A DNA stretch of 10,261 nt from JALZHR01 sp036389695 (GCA_036389695.1 DASVWG010000344.1:1-10261); one strand, 5' to 3'; positions 1 to 7,725 are shown, counted from the stretch's first letter. The notes: a model not told the origin generated them from the sequence alone. A program made the numbers and translations.

Positions 1-116
1 GAGCACGCCCGTTTTCGACGGCTGCGGAAATTCGTTGAAATTCGACACAAGTCGTTATTCGGCTTTGTTCCAGCGCAAAGTTGCATTAAGATTCGGTTGT
101 TTCAAATTGTTTGGAA

Positions 117-151
117 AAGGCGAGCCGCAAAACAAATTTGCGGCTCGCTTT
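117..151 (+). terminator. Rho-independent terminator of an upstream unit
   Basis: A perfect 12-bp stem (120-131 with 137-148, loop ACAAA) is preceded by AAAA and followed by TTT. A G-U and two A-U pairs (117-119 with 149-151) extend it. It probably ends transcription of a gene lying mostly to the left of the window. Bases 1-116 contain no start-to-stop gene I can support. Forward frame 3 stops at 36-38, and frames 1 and 2 stay open through this hairpin, so the end of the upstream gene cannot be placed. Confidence 0.75.
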
Positions 152-198
152 ATCAGCTAAACGGGAAATAATTAATTAAACAGCGAAACCTTTAAAAG

Positions 199-3100
199 AT
201 GCGCGGCTTATTCGTTAAAACAAAAATCAACAGCTCTCTGGCTTTCTGCCGGACGGCGTGCTTATTGTTGTTTGCCGTCTTCGTCGTCAATGCCGAGCGT
301 TTGCCGGTCAAGATTTATACGAGCGCCGACGGTCTCGGCAGCAGCGCGACTTTTAATCTGGTGCGTGACTCGCGCGGATTTATATGGATTTGCTCGCGCG
401 ACGGTTTGGTTCGTTTTGACGGTTATCGCTTTATCACTTACCGCATCGGCGACACGGACGCCGACCCGGCGGTTTTTAATTTACTGCCGACGCGCGGCGG
501 CGTTTATTGGGTAGACCTTAATCGCGGCACGGATTATCGCTTTATTCCCAAAGGCGATGATTCTTTAGTTGAACAAATCCAGCAATCTCCGGCAAAAAAC
601 GACGCGCGGATTCCGCTGCTCGCCGAGCCTTTGCCGCCGGACGCGCCTTTGCCGGATTTTGAAGACGCGGCGGGAAATCTCTGGACGGCTAACGACAAAG
701 GAATTCTTCTCTTGCGGGAAATCGACGGTCGGATGACGAGCGAAGTATTCGAATTGAATCTGCCCGGAAATCCCGACAAGGGTTTAACCAGAGCCGTTTT
801 CAAAAACTCGGAGCAGAATGATTCAGGCTTCTGGATTGGAACACATTGGGGTTTAGTGCGCCGCCTGACGGGCGGAAAAACGATTCACTATGCTATAAGC
901 GCGCAAAACCAGCGCGACGCCGTTTTTGTTTATGCGGAAGATAAAGAGCGCAGAGTTTGGATTGCCCGCCCCGAAGGACTCGTCGCGTTAAAAACGGAGG
1001 CGTTTTCCGAATCGGCGAATTTGAGTGATTTCACCTCTCGCCGCGCCGTCGTTAAACAAGGCGTTTTCGATGCGGAAGGACAAGCGCAGCTTCCCGAACA
1101 GGCAGGCGAAGCCAGCGTGTTTTCGTTTGCCGATATTTTGCGCCGCGATTCGGAAAGCTCTTCAAAACCTAATTATCCGAAGCCCGAAATCTACTCAATC
1201 ATCTGCGCGTCGGACGGCAGGCTGTGGATGACCAGCAATCACGGCTTGATTGTCTTCGACGGGAAAAGATTTCATCAATATACGACTGAGCAAGGTCTGG
1301 CTTCCAACACCATCGCCTCGGTCGCCGAAGACGGCGAAGGGCATATCTGGCTGACAGCTTACGGCGGCTTGCATCGCATAAATCCGAAAGGCTTGACGAC
1401 GTTTGACCGGACTGACGGTTTGGAAAATGAGAGAATCCATTCCATCTACGAAGACCGCAGCGGAGAGCTCTTCGTCGTTTCGGGAAATTTTAATATCAGC
1501 CGCCTGCAGCCGGACGGCACGTTTAAAATGGTGCGTCCCGCCTTGCCCGCGGGTTCAATCTGGATGTGGTCAACGAACGCGGCGCTTCTCGACAGCCGCG
1601 ATGATTGGTGGGTAAATACGCAAACGGCAGTTTATCGCTACGCGGGCGTGAATCGCATCGAGGATTTAAATAACAAGCCGCCGTCAGCGGTTTATAACGA
1701 AGCCGGCGGATTGATGAGCGACAACAACGTGCGGGTCTTTGAAGATTCCAAAGGCGACGTGTGGTTTAGCTCCTGGGTTACTTCAAAGCGTCTGGGGTTG
1801 ACCAGATGGCGACGCGAAACCGGAGAGTTTGAGCAATTCACCAAAGAGGACGGTTTGCCGGAATCGTTTGTCGCCGTCGCTTTTGCCGAAGACGAGGCGG
1901 GCAATTTCTGGGTTGGTTTTACGGACAGCGGCGTCGCGCGTTTCCGCGACGGGCGATTTACGATTTTAGACGAACCAAACGCTCCGAAAGGCGGAATCAC
2001 AAATATTTTCCGTGACAAGCGCGGGCGAATTTGGATTGCCAGCAACCGCGAAGGCTTGATTCGCGTTGATGCGGCGGAAAGCGAGCATCCGGTTTTCAGG
2101 CGTTACACTATCGCTGACGGTTTAACGAGCAACAACGTCCGCTGCGTGACCGAAGATTTATACGGCAACATTTATGTCGGAACGGTGCGCGGCGTCAATC
2201 GCCTCTCGCCCGAAAGCGGGCACATCAAGTATTACGGCACATCCGACGGCTTGGCTTCGGACTTTATCAACACCGCGTATCGCGACCGTCACGGAATGAT
2301 TTGGTTCGGCACGTTCAATGGCTTGTCAAAACTCGTTCCCGAACCGGACGCCGCGCCTGCGCCGCCATCGCCGGTTTTAATCAGCAGCCTGCGCATCGCG
2401 GGCGAAGACTATTCGGTTTCGCCGCTCGGTCAGCGCGAAGTTTACGCGCCGCAGCAAAGCGCCGACCGCAACAATCTGCAAATAGAATTTTTGAGCATCG
2501 CGACGGGCGGCATCGCTTCGACGCGTTATCAATATAAGCTGGAAGGCGTCGATGCGGACTGGAGCGAGCCGAGCGCCGAACGCTCCGTGACATTCGCCAA
2601 TCTCTCGCCCGGCGCTTATCGTTTTCTCGTCCGCGCGGTTAATACAGATAATGCCGCAAGCGCGCCCGCTCTGATTTCTTTCACGATTTTGCGCCCCGTC
2701 TGGCAGCGCTGGTGGTTTTTGCTGCTCGCGGCTTTGGCGGTTTCCTTTTTGATTTATGCTGTTTACCGCTATCGCATCGCGCAGGTTATTAAGCTTGAAA
2801 GAGTCAGAACGAGAATTGCGACCGACCTTCATGACGACATCGGCTCGTCGCTTTCCAAGATTGCGATTTTATCGGAAGTCGTGCGACAGCGAAACGGCTC
2901 GAACGGAAACGGGAAAGACGAGCGTAACGAGCCTTTGGAAATCATCGCCAACACGTCGCGCGAGATGGTCGATTCGATGTCGGATATTGTCTGGGCGATA
3001 AATCCCGAGCGCGACCATCTTTCGGATTTGATTCAGCGAATGCGCCATTTCGCCGAAGAATTGCTCGACGCGCAGGACGTCGGTTATCAATTTCGCGTGC

Positions 3101-3453
3101 CGGAAAATCTGAAAGACATTTCATTGGGCGCCGACCAGCGGCGCGAGATTTATTTGATATTCAAGGAATGCATCAACAATCTGGCGAAACATTCCGGCGC
3201 CAGCGTTGCCGAAATTGCCGTCTGTCTGGAAAACGATAATTTGATAATCGAGGTCAAAGACAACGGGCGCGGCTTTGACGTCGCGGAAAAATCCGGCGGC
3301 GCCGCAGAAAACGGCTTCGGCGGAAACGGCTTAAGAAATATGAAAAAGCGCGCCGGAAAATGCGGCGGCGAATTTCGGATAGATTCCGAAATCGGAAAAG
3401 GCACGCATCTCGTGCTGCAAATCCCGGTCGGTAAAAATTATTTTTCCGCCTGA
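199..3453 (+). CDS. Reg_prop/Y_Y_Y sensor histidine kinase
   Basis: Membrane sensor kinase of a two-component system, 1084 aa. Residues 1-32 form a signal peptide (basic start, hydrophobic CLLLFAVFVV, likely cut after VNA). Residues about 35-735 hold roughly a dozen two-component-regulator propeller repeats of the form GL-N-EDxxGxIWxGT-GLxR. Residues about 758-831 are a Y_Y_Y domain (LSPGAYRFLVRAVN). One membrane helix spans about 835-856. The cytoplasmic part has a HisKA_3-type dimerisation segment (DLHDDIGSSLSKI, phospho-acceptor H878) and an HATPase: N box E990/N994 with KHS, G1 DNGRGFD at 1021-1027, G2 GFGGNGLRNM near 1039-1048. No essential motif is missing. Family knowledge: such kinases sense extracytoplasmic ligands, often glycans, and phosphorylate a partner regulator, here probably the NarL-type gene downstream. 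The ligand cannot be read from the sequence. The start at 199 is supported by the signal peptide, though the ribosome site is weak (AAAAG directly before ATG). Confidence 0.93.
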   Translation: MRGLFVKTKINSSLAFCRTACLLLFAVFVVNAERLPVKIYTSADGLGSSATFNLVRDSRGFIWICSRDGLVRFDGYRFITYRIGDTDADPAVFNLLPTRGGVYWVDLNRGTDYRFIPKGDDSLVEQIQQSPAKNDARIPLLAEPLPPDAPLPDFEDAAGNLWTANDKGILLLREIDGRMTSEVFELNLPGNPDKGLTRAVFKNSEQNDSGFWIGTHWGLVRRLTGGKTIHYAISAQNQRDAVFVYAEDKERRVWIARPEGLVALKTEAFSESANLSDFTSRRAVVKQGVFDAEGQAQLPEQAGEASVFSFADILRRDSESSSKPNYPKPEIYSIICASDGRLWMTSNHGLIVFDGKRFHQYTTEQGLASNTIASVAEDGEGHIWLTAYGGLHRINPKGLTTFDRTDGLENERIHSIYEDRSGELFVVSGNFNISRLQPDGTFKMVRPALPAGSIWMWSTNAALLDSRDDWWVNTQTAVYRYAGVNRIEDLNNKPPSAVYNEAGGLMSDNNVRVFEDSKGDVWFSSWVTSKRLGLTRWRRETGEFEQFTKEDGLPESFVAVAFAEDEAGNFWVGFTDSGVARFRDGRFTILDEPNAPKGGITNIFRDKRGRIWIASNREGLIRVDAAESEHPVFRRYTIADGLTSNNVRCVTEDLYGNIYVGTVRGVNRLSPESGHIKYYGTSDGLASDFINTAYRDRHGMIWFGTFNGLSKLVPEPDAAPAPPSPVLISSLRIAGEDYSVSPLGQREVYAPQQSADRNNLQIEFLSIATGGIASTRYQYKLEGVDADWSEPSAERSVTFANLSPGAYRFLVRAVNTDNAASAPALISFTILRPVWQRWWFLLLAALAVSFLIYAVYRYRIAQVIKLERVRTRIATDLHDDIGSSLSKIAILSEVVRQRNGSNGNGKDERNEPLEIIANTSREMVDSMSDIVWAINPERDHLSDLIQRMRHFAEELLDAQDVGYQFRVPENLKDISLGADQRREIYLIFKECINNLAKHSGASVAEIAVCLENDNLIIEVKDNGRGFDVAEKSGGAAENGFGGNGLRNMKKRAGKCGGEFRIDSEIGKGTHLVLQIPVGKNYFSA

Positions 3454-3463
3454 AACAAAACGA

Positions 3464-3507
3464 CTACGCGTTTACGTAGTGAAAAATTCTTTCCGAAAGC
3501 TTATGGT
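3464..3507 (+). promoter_or_regulatory. Promoter copy A with 7-2-7 dyad, upstream of the response regulator
   Basis: The dyad CTACGCGTTTACGTAG (3464-3479) is the most symmetrical of four copies; the flanking bases extend the arms to ACTACG/CGTAGT. It overlaps a -35-like hexamer GTGAAA (3479-3484), followed by a 17-nt spacer and TATGGT (3502-3507) as -10. The predicted transcript start is about 3514. It begins 10 nt after the kinase stop and reads toward the response regulator. The regulator it binds is inferred; the architecture is seen directly. Confidence 0.7.
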
Positions 3508-3525
3508 GTTATTGTAAAAAATTAA

Positions 3526-3681
3526 GGCGGTGTTTCAAATTTTATGACGGAAGAAAATATTAGAAGATGTGGCAAATGAGGCGGAAGCCCGCGCGTCCGG
3601 CTTGGGCGAAGTTTTTGCACTCTCCCTGACGGTCGGGTTTCTGCCTCGTTCGCCAAGCATCATAAATTCTGAAACACTACC
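3526..3681. mobile_element. 156-bp MITE-like element with 24-bp TIRs and 8-bp target duplication
   Basis: The terminal inverted repeats are 3526-3549 and 3658-3681, with 19 of 24 positions matching and ends starting GG. They are flanked exactly by the direct repeat AAAATTAA at 3518-3525 and 3682-3689, the mark of transposition. Inside is a 14-bp stem with two G-U pairs (3578-3591 with 3634-3647). No transposase is encoded; the only ATG frame is 11 codons. An 8-bp duplication is compatible with several IS families and I cannot assign one. It lies in the predicted 5' leader of the response regulator, so its hairpins would be transcribed there. Confidence 0.75.
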
Positions 3682-3725
3682 AAAATTAAAACGAATATGC
3701 GGCAGGCGCAATCGAACAAATTAAA

Positions 3726-4388
3726 ATGACCGAAACGACAGCAGAAGAAAAAACAATCAATGTCTCTATTATCGAAGACGAGCGCGACATCCGCGAAGGC
3801 TTGGGAATGCTCATCAATTATACCGGCGGTTTCAAATGCAGCGGAAAATACGGCTCGATGGAAGAAGCCTTAGCGGGCATTCGCCATCGCACGCCGGACA
3901 TCGTTTTGTCCGATATCGGACTTCCGGGAATGGACGGCATCGAAGGCGTCAAGCGAATCAAGCAGATGTATCCGCAGATGACGATTCTGATGCTTTCGGT
4001 TTACGAAGATAATGAGCGGATTTTCGAGGCTTTGTGCGCCGGAGCCAGCGGTTATCTTTTGAAAAAAACGCCGCCCGCCAAATTGATTGAATCCTTACGC
4101 GAAGCGGTCGCCGGCGGCGCGCCGATGTCGCCGGAAGTCGCGCGCAAAGTGATTACCTTGTTCAGAGATTTCAGCCCGCCGGAAAAGGTCGATTACGATT
4201 TGTCGCCGCACGAAATTCGCCTGCTGAAACTGCTCGTCGAAGGTCACAGCTACAAAACCGCCGCCGCTAAATTGAACGTCACGACCAACACGATTTCCTT
4301 TCATCTGAAAAACATCTACGAAAAGCTTCAGGTTCATTCAAAATCCGAAGCCGTCGCCAAAGCCTTACAGCACCGGCTCGTCAAGTAA
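3726..4388 (+). CDS. NarL/FixJ (LuxR-type) response regulator
   Basis: DNA-binding response regulator, 220 aa, full family length. The receiver spans residues about 12-130: acidic pocket E17/D18, phospho-acceptor D63 in LSDIGLPGMDGIEG, conserved S91 and K113 (GYLLKK). The LuxR/GerE helix-turn-helix spans about 157-218 (LSPHEIRLLKLLVEGHSYKT, then NTISFHLKNIYEKL). It is the likely partner of the HisKA_3 kinase just upstream. A dyad promoter lies before it, so autoregulation is plausible, and the same dyad precedes the exported-protein genes downstream. The gene starts 272 nt after the kinase stop, with a MITE-like insertion between. No strong ribosome site precedes ATG 3726, but the receiver begins normally from it. 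Function is clear from motifs; the target genes are inferred. Confidence 0.95.
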   Translation: MTETTAEEKTINVSIIEDERDIREGLGMLINYTGGFKCSGKYGSMEEALAGIRHRTPDIVLSDIGLPGMDGIEGVKRIKQMYPQMTILMLSVYEDNERIFEALCAGASGYLLKKTPPAKLIESLREAVAGGAPMSPEVARKVITLFRDFSPPEKVDYDLSPHEIRLLKLLVEGHSYKTAAAKLNVTTNTISFHLKNIYEKLQVHSKSEAVAKALQHRLVK

Positions 4389-4442
4389 AGTAAAAAATCG
4401 GTCATGGGGTAAATTTGTGTTGTTCAAAAGTTAAGAGAATCA

Positions 4443-4530
4443 TTCACCGCCGAGACGCAGAGAATTGGCGCAGAGATTCGCCGAGATTTCTCAGCGCTGC
4501 CCGGCGAAATCTCTGCGTCTCGGCGGTGAA
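4443..4530. repeat. 88-bp palindromic element after the response regulator
   Basis: Two perfect 21-bp arms (4443-4463 and 4510-4530, containing CCGCCGAGACGCAGAG) flank a 46-nt centre. The centre has a second, imperfect pairing (4471-4482 with 4503-4515) and a small palindrome CAGCGCTG (4492-4499). An outer AAAAGTT/AACTTTT pair (4426-4432, 4532-4538) extends the symmetry. The wording resembles dispersed GCAGAG-rich palindromes I remember from many environmental bacteria. In RNA it would form a strong hairpin and could end the regulator transcript, but no good T-run follows. Confidence 0.7.
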
Positions 4531-4625
4531 AAACTTTTCCGAAATTATCTGCCGCACAAAATCACTCCACTACTGAAAAATCAATAAACCGCGCCAATCC
4601 ATAAGCAAAAAAAATACTAAGCTTC

Positions 4626-4669
4626 CTACGTAAATACGTGGTGAATATGTTTTTTGAATTCTCTATCTT
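4626..4669 (+). promoter_or_regulatory. Promoter copy B with 7-2-7 dyad, upstream of the fibre operon
   Basis: The dyad CTACGTAAATACGTGG (4626-4641) overlaps the -35-like hexamer GTGAAT (4641-4646). A 17-nt spacer and the -10 TATCTT (4664-4669) follow. The predicted start is about 4676, giving a 35-nt leader to ATG 4711. With the palindrome at 4443-4530, this accounts for most of the 322-nt gap 4389-4710; the remainder is AT-rich and shows nothing else. Confidence 0.7.
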
Positions 4670-4710
4670 TGCTTCAACAGTTTTTTTTAATTGAAAAGGA
4701 GCAAAGATAT

Positions 4711-6945
4711 ATGTCAAAAAATTTAATCATCGGTTTCGCTATTTTAGTTTCGATTTTTTCGTTTAGTGCCATCGCTTTTGCGCAGACATCGACGTTTGTA
4801 TATCAGGGAAAATTGCAGGACGGCGGCATCGCGGCAAACGGTACATATCAATTCGAGTTCAAATTGTTCGATGCCGCCGCGGGCGGAAATCAAATCGGCA
4901 ACACGATTTCAAATCTTCCGGCGACCGTCACGAACGGCATCTTCGCCGTCAATCTGGATTTCGGCGCGGCAAATTTTGACGGCACGCAGCGATTTCTGGA
5001 AATCGGCGTGCGTCTGAACGGCAGCAATCAACCCTTTACGCTGCTTAATCCGCGTCAAACCGTGACGTCAACACCTTATGCGGTGCGCTCGCTCAATGCC
5101 AATCAGGCGACGACCGCCAACAATTCATTAAATCTCGGCGGCATTCCGGCAAATCAATATGTGGTAACGACCGACCCGCGTATGAGCGACGACCGAAATC
5201 CTTTGCCGAACAGTCCGAATTACATTCAAAATTCGCAGAGTCAGCAGGCGAATTCCAATTTCAACATTTCCGGCGAAGGCGGCGCCAAGAGCCTCAACAC
5301 TTCGGAAGGCTATAAAATCAACAGCGCGAAAGTGCTGAACGCGCCCGGAACGCGCAATATTTTCGGCGGCGCGGGCGCGGGCAGTTCAAATATCCTCGGC
5401 ACGAATAATTCTTTTTTCGGGACGGAAGCCGGATTTTCCAACACGATTGGAAACAGCAATTCGTTTTTCGGCGACAACGCGGGCAGAGCCAATACTTCGG
5501 CGCTCGCCAATTCGTTTTTCGGCGCCAACGCCGGAAAATTGACCACGACCGGCGGCGGCAATTCGTTTTTCGGATTCAACAGCGGATTTAATAACACGAC
5601 CGGCACGAACAATGCCTTTTACGGCGGTTCAGCCGGACAGTTAAACACAACCGGAAAAAATAACGTCTTTATGGGTTTTTACGCCGGTTATTCAAACTCC
5701 ATCGGGCAGGACAATACTTTTGTCGGCAGCGAAGCGGGCAAGGAAAACGACACCGCCAAATACAATTCGTTTTTCGGCGCGCGAGCCGGAATGGCAAACA
5801 CGGACGGCGAAAGCAATTCGTTTTTCGGCGTCAATGCAGGCTTGAAAAATACGACCGGCAACTGGAATTCGTTTTTCGGAAACAACGCGGGTGCGGACAA
5901 CACGACCGGATATTACAACGCTTTTTTCGCCGCTAACTCCGGCAGCAATAACACGACCGGCACGCAAAACGTGTTTGTCGGATTCAGCGCCGGTGCGAAC
6001 AACACGACCGGCAAATTAAACACTTTTCTTGCCTATCAGTCCGGGCTTCTCAACACGACGGGCGAAGGCAACGCCTTTGTCGGAATTTTCGCCGGGCAGA
6101 GCAACACGGTCGGCAACTACAATTCATTCATGGGCTACGCGGCGGGCGGCAGCAACACGTCGGGCAGTTACAATATTTTTATCGGTAAAGACACCGGCGC
6201 GCAAAACACGACCGGCAATTACAACGCATTCTTCGGCACGCAGGCTGGTTACAACAACACGAGCGGATTTCAGAACGTCGCCGTCGGTTATTATTCCGGC
6301 ATCTCCACCACGACCGGCACGAATAATATTTATGTCGGCTTTTCGTCCGGCGAGGGCAACTCCGTCGGAACGAACAACACGGCTCTCGGCGCAAACACCG
6401 AATTTACCAGCAATAATCTCCAATACGCGACCGTGATAGGCGCGGGCGCGAGCGTCTCGACCGACAGCACGGTGGTGCTCGGCAGGTCGGCGGATACGGT
6501 TCGGGTTCCGGGAAAAATAATGCTTATCGGTCTCGGCGCGGCTGGCAGCACGGCGCTTTGCCGCAACGCTTCCAATCAAATTTCGACCTGTTCTTCGAGC
6601 GCGCGCTACAAAAACAACATTCAAAATTTCAACGGCGGTTTAGGCATTGTTAATCGCCTGCGTCCCGTTACTTTCGATTGGAAAGAGGACGGCAAGCCGG
6701 ATGTCGGTTTCGTCGCCGAGGAAGTCAACGCCGTCGAGCCGCTTTTGACGGTTTATAACGAACGCGGCGAAATCGAAGGCATCAAATACGCGCAAATTAC
6801 GACCGCGCTGGTCAACGCCGTCAAGGAACAGCAAACGCAAATCGAGCGGCAAAACGAGCAAATCCGCCAGCAGCAAGCGCAGATTGACGCGCTCAAGGCT
6901 CTGGTCTGTCAATCCAGCCCGAACGCTCCGGTTTGCCAAAAATAA
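4711..6945 (+). CDS. Exported repeat fibre protein with C-terminal peptidase S74 chaperone domain
   Basis: Predicted surface or secreted trimeric fibre, 744 aa. ATG 4711 is chosen because AAGGAG (4696-4701) sits 9 nt before it and a signal peptide follows at once (1-24, cut near AFA/Q). Residues 25-150 form a beta-rich N-terminal domain (FVYQGKLQDGG, NPRQTVTSTPYAVRS). A linker is followed by 21 tandem 17-residue repeats (216-572). The S74 intramolecular chaperone starts at SSARYKNNI: S629 and K634 match the catalytic Ser/Lys spacing of the endosialidase-type domain, and DVGFVAEEV is also typical. A Gln-rich coiled coil (about 705-733) ends the chain. Family knowledge: S74 domains guide folding of trimeric phage tail spikes and then cut themselves off; cellular copies end adhesin-like proteins. 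Nothing else here suggests a prophage. Its own dyad promoter precedes it and the next gene begins 10 nt after its stop. The binding target is unknown. Confidence 0.88.
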   Translation: MSKNLIIGFAILVSIFSFSAIAFAQTSTFVYQGKLQDGGIAANGTYQFEFKLFDAAAGGNQIGNTISNLPATVTNGIFAVNLDFGAANFDGTQRFLEIGVRLNGSNQPFTLLNPRQTVTSTPYAVRSLNANQATTANNSLNLGGIPANQYVVTTDPRMSDDRNPLPNSPNYIQNSQSQQANSNFNISGEGGAKSLNTSEGYKINSAKVLNAPGTRNIFGGAGAGSSNILGTNNSFFGTEAGFSNTIGNSNSFFGDNAGRANTSALANSFFGANAGKLTTTGGGNSFFGFNSGFNNTTGTNNAFYGGSAGQLNTTGKNNVFMGFYAGYSNSIGQDNTFVGSEAGKENDTAKYNSFFGARAGMANTDGESNSFFGVNAGLKNTTGNWNSFFGNNAGADNTTGYYNAFFAANSGSNNTTGTQNVFVGFSAGANNTTGKLNTFLAYQSGLLNTTGEGNAFVGIFAGQSNTVGNYNSFMGYAAGGSNTSGSYNIFIGKDTGAQNTTGNYNAFFGTQAGYNNTSGFQNVAVGYYSGISTTTGTNNIYVGFSSGEGNSVGTNNTALGANTEFTSNNLQYATVIGAGASVSTDSTVVLGRSADTVRVPGKIMLIGLGAAGSTALCRNASNQISTCSSSARYKNNIQNFNGGLGIVNRLRPVTFDWKEDGKPDVGFVAEEVNAVEPLLTVYNERGEIEGIKYAQITTALVNAVKEQQTQIERQNEQIRQQQAQIDALKALVCQSSPNAPVCQK
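5356..6426 (+). repeat. 21 tandem 51-bp units encoding a 17-residue repeat
   Basis: Every unit is exactly 17 codons, with no insertion or deletion from residue 216 to 572. The consensus is N-S-F-F-G-x-x-A-G-x-x-N-T-T-G-x-x: Asn at 1, an aromatic or aliphatic at 3-4, Gly at 5, 9 and 15, and NTT at 12-14. The first unit (NIFGGAGAGSSNILGTN) and the last (NTALGANTEFTSNNLQY) are the most diverged. The pattern resembles beta-roll or beta-helix heads of trimeric adhesins such as YadA, although YadA repeats are shorter. Units differ in DNA sequence, so the array is not freshly amplified. Confidence 0.92.
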
Positions 6946-6955
6946 AAGGAGAATA

Positions 6956-7528
6956 ATGAAACACAAAAATCTACCATTATTCGATTTAATATTTTTCGCC
7001 GTTATTGTCCTGGTAATTTTGCTTTTCGCTTTTTCGGCGCGGGCGCAGACGAATGAGCTTCAATCGAGCGGCGGCAGCTTTACTTTGGAAAAACAAGTGG
7101 TCGCGGGCGGCGGCAGCCAGATGCAGCAATCTTCGTTGCAGCAATCGGGAACTGCCGGTCAGACAATCGCCGGATATAAATCGACCGGCGGAAATTTTTC
7201 TCTTTATTCCGGTTTCTGGACGCCCGAAACTCTGGCTCCGACGGCGGCAAGCGTCGTGGTCGGCGGGCAGATAAAAACCGCCGACGGCAGAGGCATCAAA
7301 AATGTTCCGGTGACAATTATGTTTCCGAGCGGACAAACGCGAACGGCGCTTTCCAGCTCGTTTGGTTATTATCGTTTCGCAGAGATTCCGGCGGGCGAGA
7401 TTTACGTTTTCAGCGTCGCCGCCAGGCGATATACATTTGCGCAGCCTTCGCAGGCGAGAGAAATTTTAGACGACACGCAGGACATCGATTTCGTCGCCGA
7501 CGCGGGCAATGTCTCCGCGCCGCAATAG
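6956..7528 (+). CDS. Exported carboxypeptidase-regulatory-like domain protein
   Basis: Small exported protein, 190 aa, second gene of the fibre operon: its start lies 10 nt after the fibre stop, and the ribosome site AAAGGAG (6945-6951) overlaps that stop codon. Residues 1-30 form a signal peptide or membrane anchor (hydrophobic LIFFAVIVLVILLFAF, then SARA/Q). Residues 36-88 carry two Gly-rich motifs, SGGSFTLEKQVVAGGG and STGGNFSLYSGFW, a pattern I recall from exported proteins of these bacteria. Residues about 98-183 look like a beta-sandwich of the carboxypeptidase regulatory (CarboxypepD_reg) type: VGGQIKTADGRGIKNVPVT, SSFGYYRFAEIPAG. There is no catalytic peptidase part. Pairing with the fibre suggests a shared role at the cell surface, for example assembly or anchoring, but that is inference. 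A terminator follows 41 nt after the stop. Confidence 0.82.
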   Translation: MKHKNLPLFDLIFFAVIVLVILLFAFSARAQTNELQSSGGSFTLEKQVVAGGGSQMQQSSLQQSGTAGQTIAGYKSTGGNFSLYSGFWTPETLAPTAASVVVGGQIKTADGRGIKNVPVTIMFPSGQTRTALSSSFGYYRFAEIPAGEIYVFSVAARRYTFAQPSQAREILDDTQDIDFVADAGNVSAPQ

Positions 7529-7568
7529 TCGGCGGCTCTTTTATCAGCTTCAATAAAATCAACGGTTT

Positions 7569-7600
7569 AGAGCGATTATGTAATCGCTCTTTTCTTTTTC
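7569..7600 (+). terminator. Rho-independent terminator of the fibre operon
   Basis: A 9-bp perfect stem AGAGCGATT/AATCGCTCT (7569-7577 with 7582-7590), loop ATGT, runs straight into TTTCTTTTT. It is well placed 40 nt after the stop at 7528. Confidence 0.88.
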
Positions 7601-7674
7601 TCAAGCCTTTTATTTTGTTTGATTAATGTCGATAGTTTTCCGCGACGTCTCTTATTCTATGCCGCCCGCGCCGT

Positions 7675-7711
7675 TTTCTGCACGAAAGACAAATCAATTT
7701 TTGCCGAAAAA
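7675..7711 (+). promoter_or_regulatory. Conserved upstream block, first copy
   Basis: A 37-nt block beginning TTTCTGCACGAAAGAC lies 14 nt before dyad C. It recurs at 9358-9394 with only two A/G differences and the same 14-nt gap, although the gap itself has diverged. This suggests a second regulatory site or UP-like element, or simply residue of the duplication. It has no clear counterpart at copies A or B. Confidence 0.45.
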
Positions 7712-7725
7712 TAACCCAAAACTAA

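Noticed and set aside
1..168. Open forward frames at the left edge that could be the end of an upstream gene
   Set aside because: Frames 1 and 2 run through the strong terminator hairpin, and no recognisable protein is visible in any frame.
1626..1645. CTACG followed by GGGCGTGAAT inside the kinase gene, resembling the dyad promoter
   Set aside because: The right half-site YGTRG is missing and it lies within coding sequence.
3544..3579. 11-codon ORF starting ATGACGGAAGAA inside the MITE, resembling the regulator start
   Set aside because: Too short, no ribosome site, and made largely of the terminal inverted repeat; the likeness is probably chance.
3697..3729. 10-codon ORF overlapping the regulator start as ATGA
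   Set aside because: Could be a coupling leader peptide, but it lacks a ribosome site and has no counterpart at the other dyad promoters.
4654..4710. In-frame upstream ATG for the fibre protein
   Set aside because: It lies before the predicted transcript start; ATG 4711 has AAGGAG and begins the signal peptide.
5310..5967. Long antisense open frames across the repeat region
   Set aside because: They are reverse-frame shadows of the repetitive fibre gene, with no ribosome site and low-complexity translations.
5356..6426. Regular 51-bp periodicity that could suggest a CRISPR or satellite array
   Set aside because: The period is 17 codons in one open frame with diverged DNA and conserved residues; it is a protein repeat.
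4711..6945. Prophage tail-fibre gene, suggested by the S74 domain
   Set aside because: It has a signal peptide, a cellular-type N-terminal domain and no phage genes nearby.
6884..6955. In-frame upstream ATG for the 190-aa protein, overlapping the fibre gene
   Set aside because: ATG 6956 has its own AAAGGAG site and starts a proper signal peptide.
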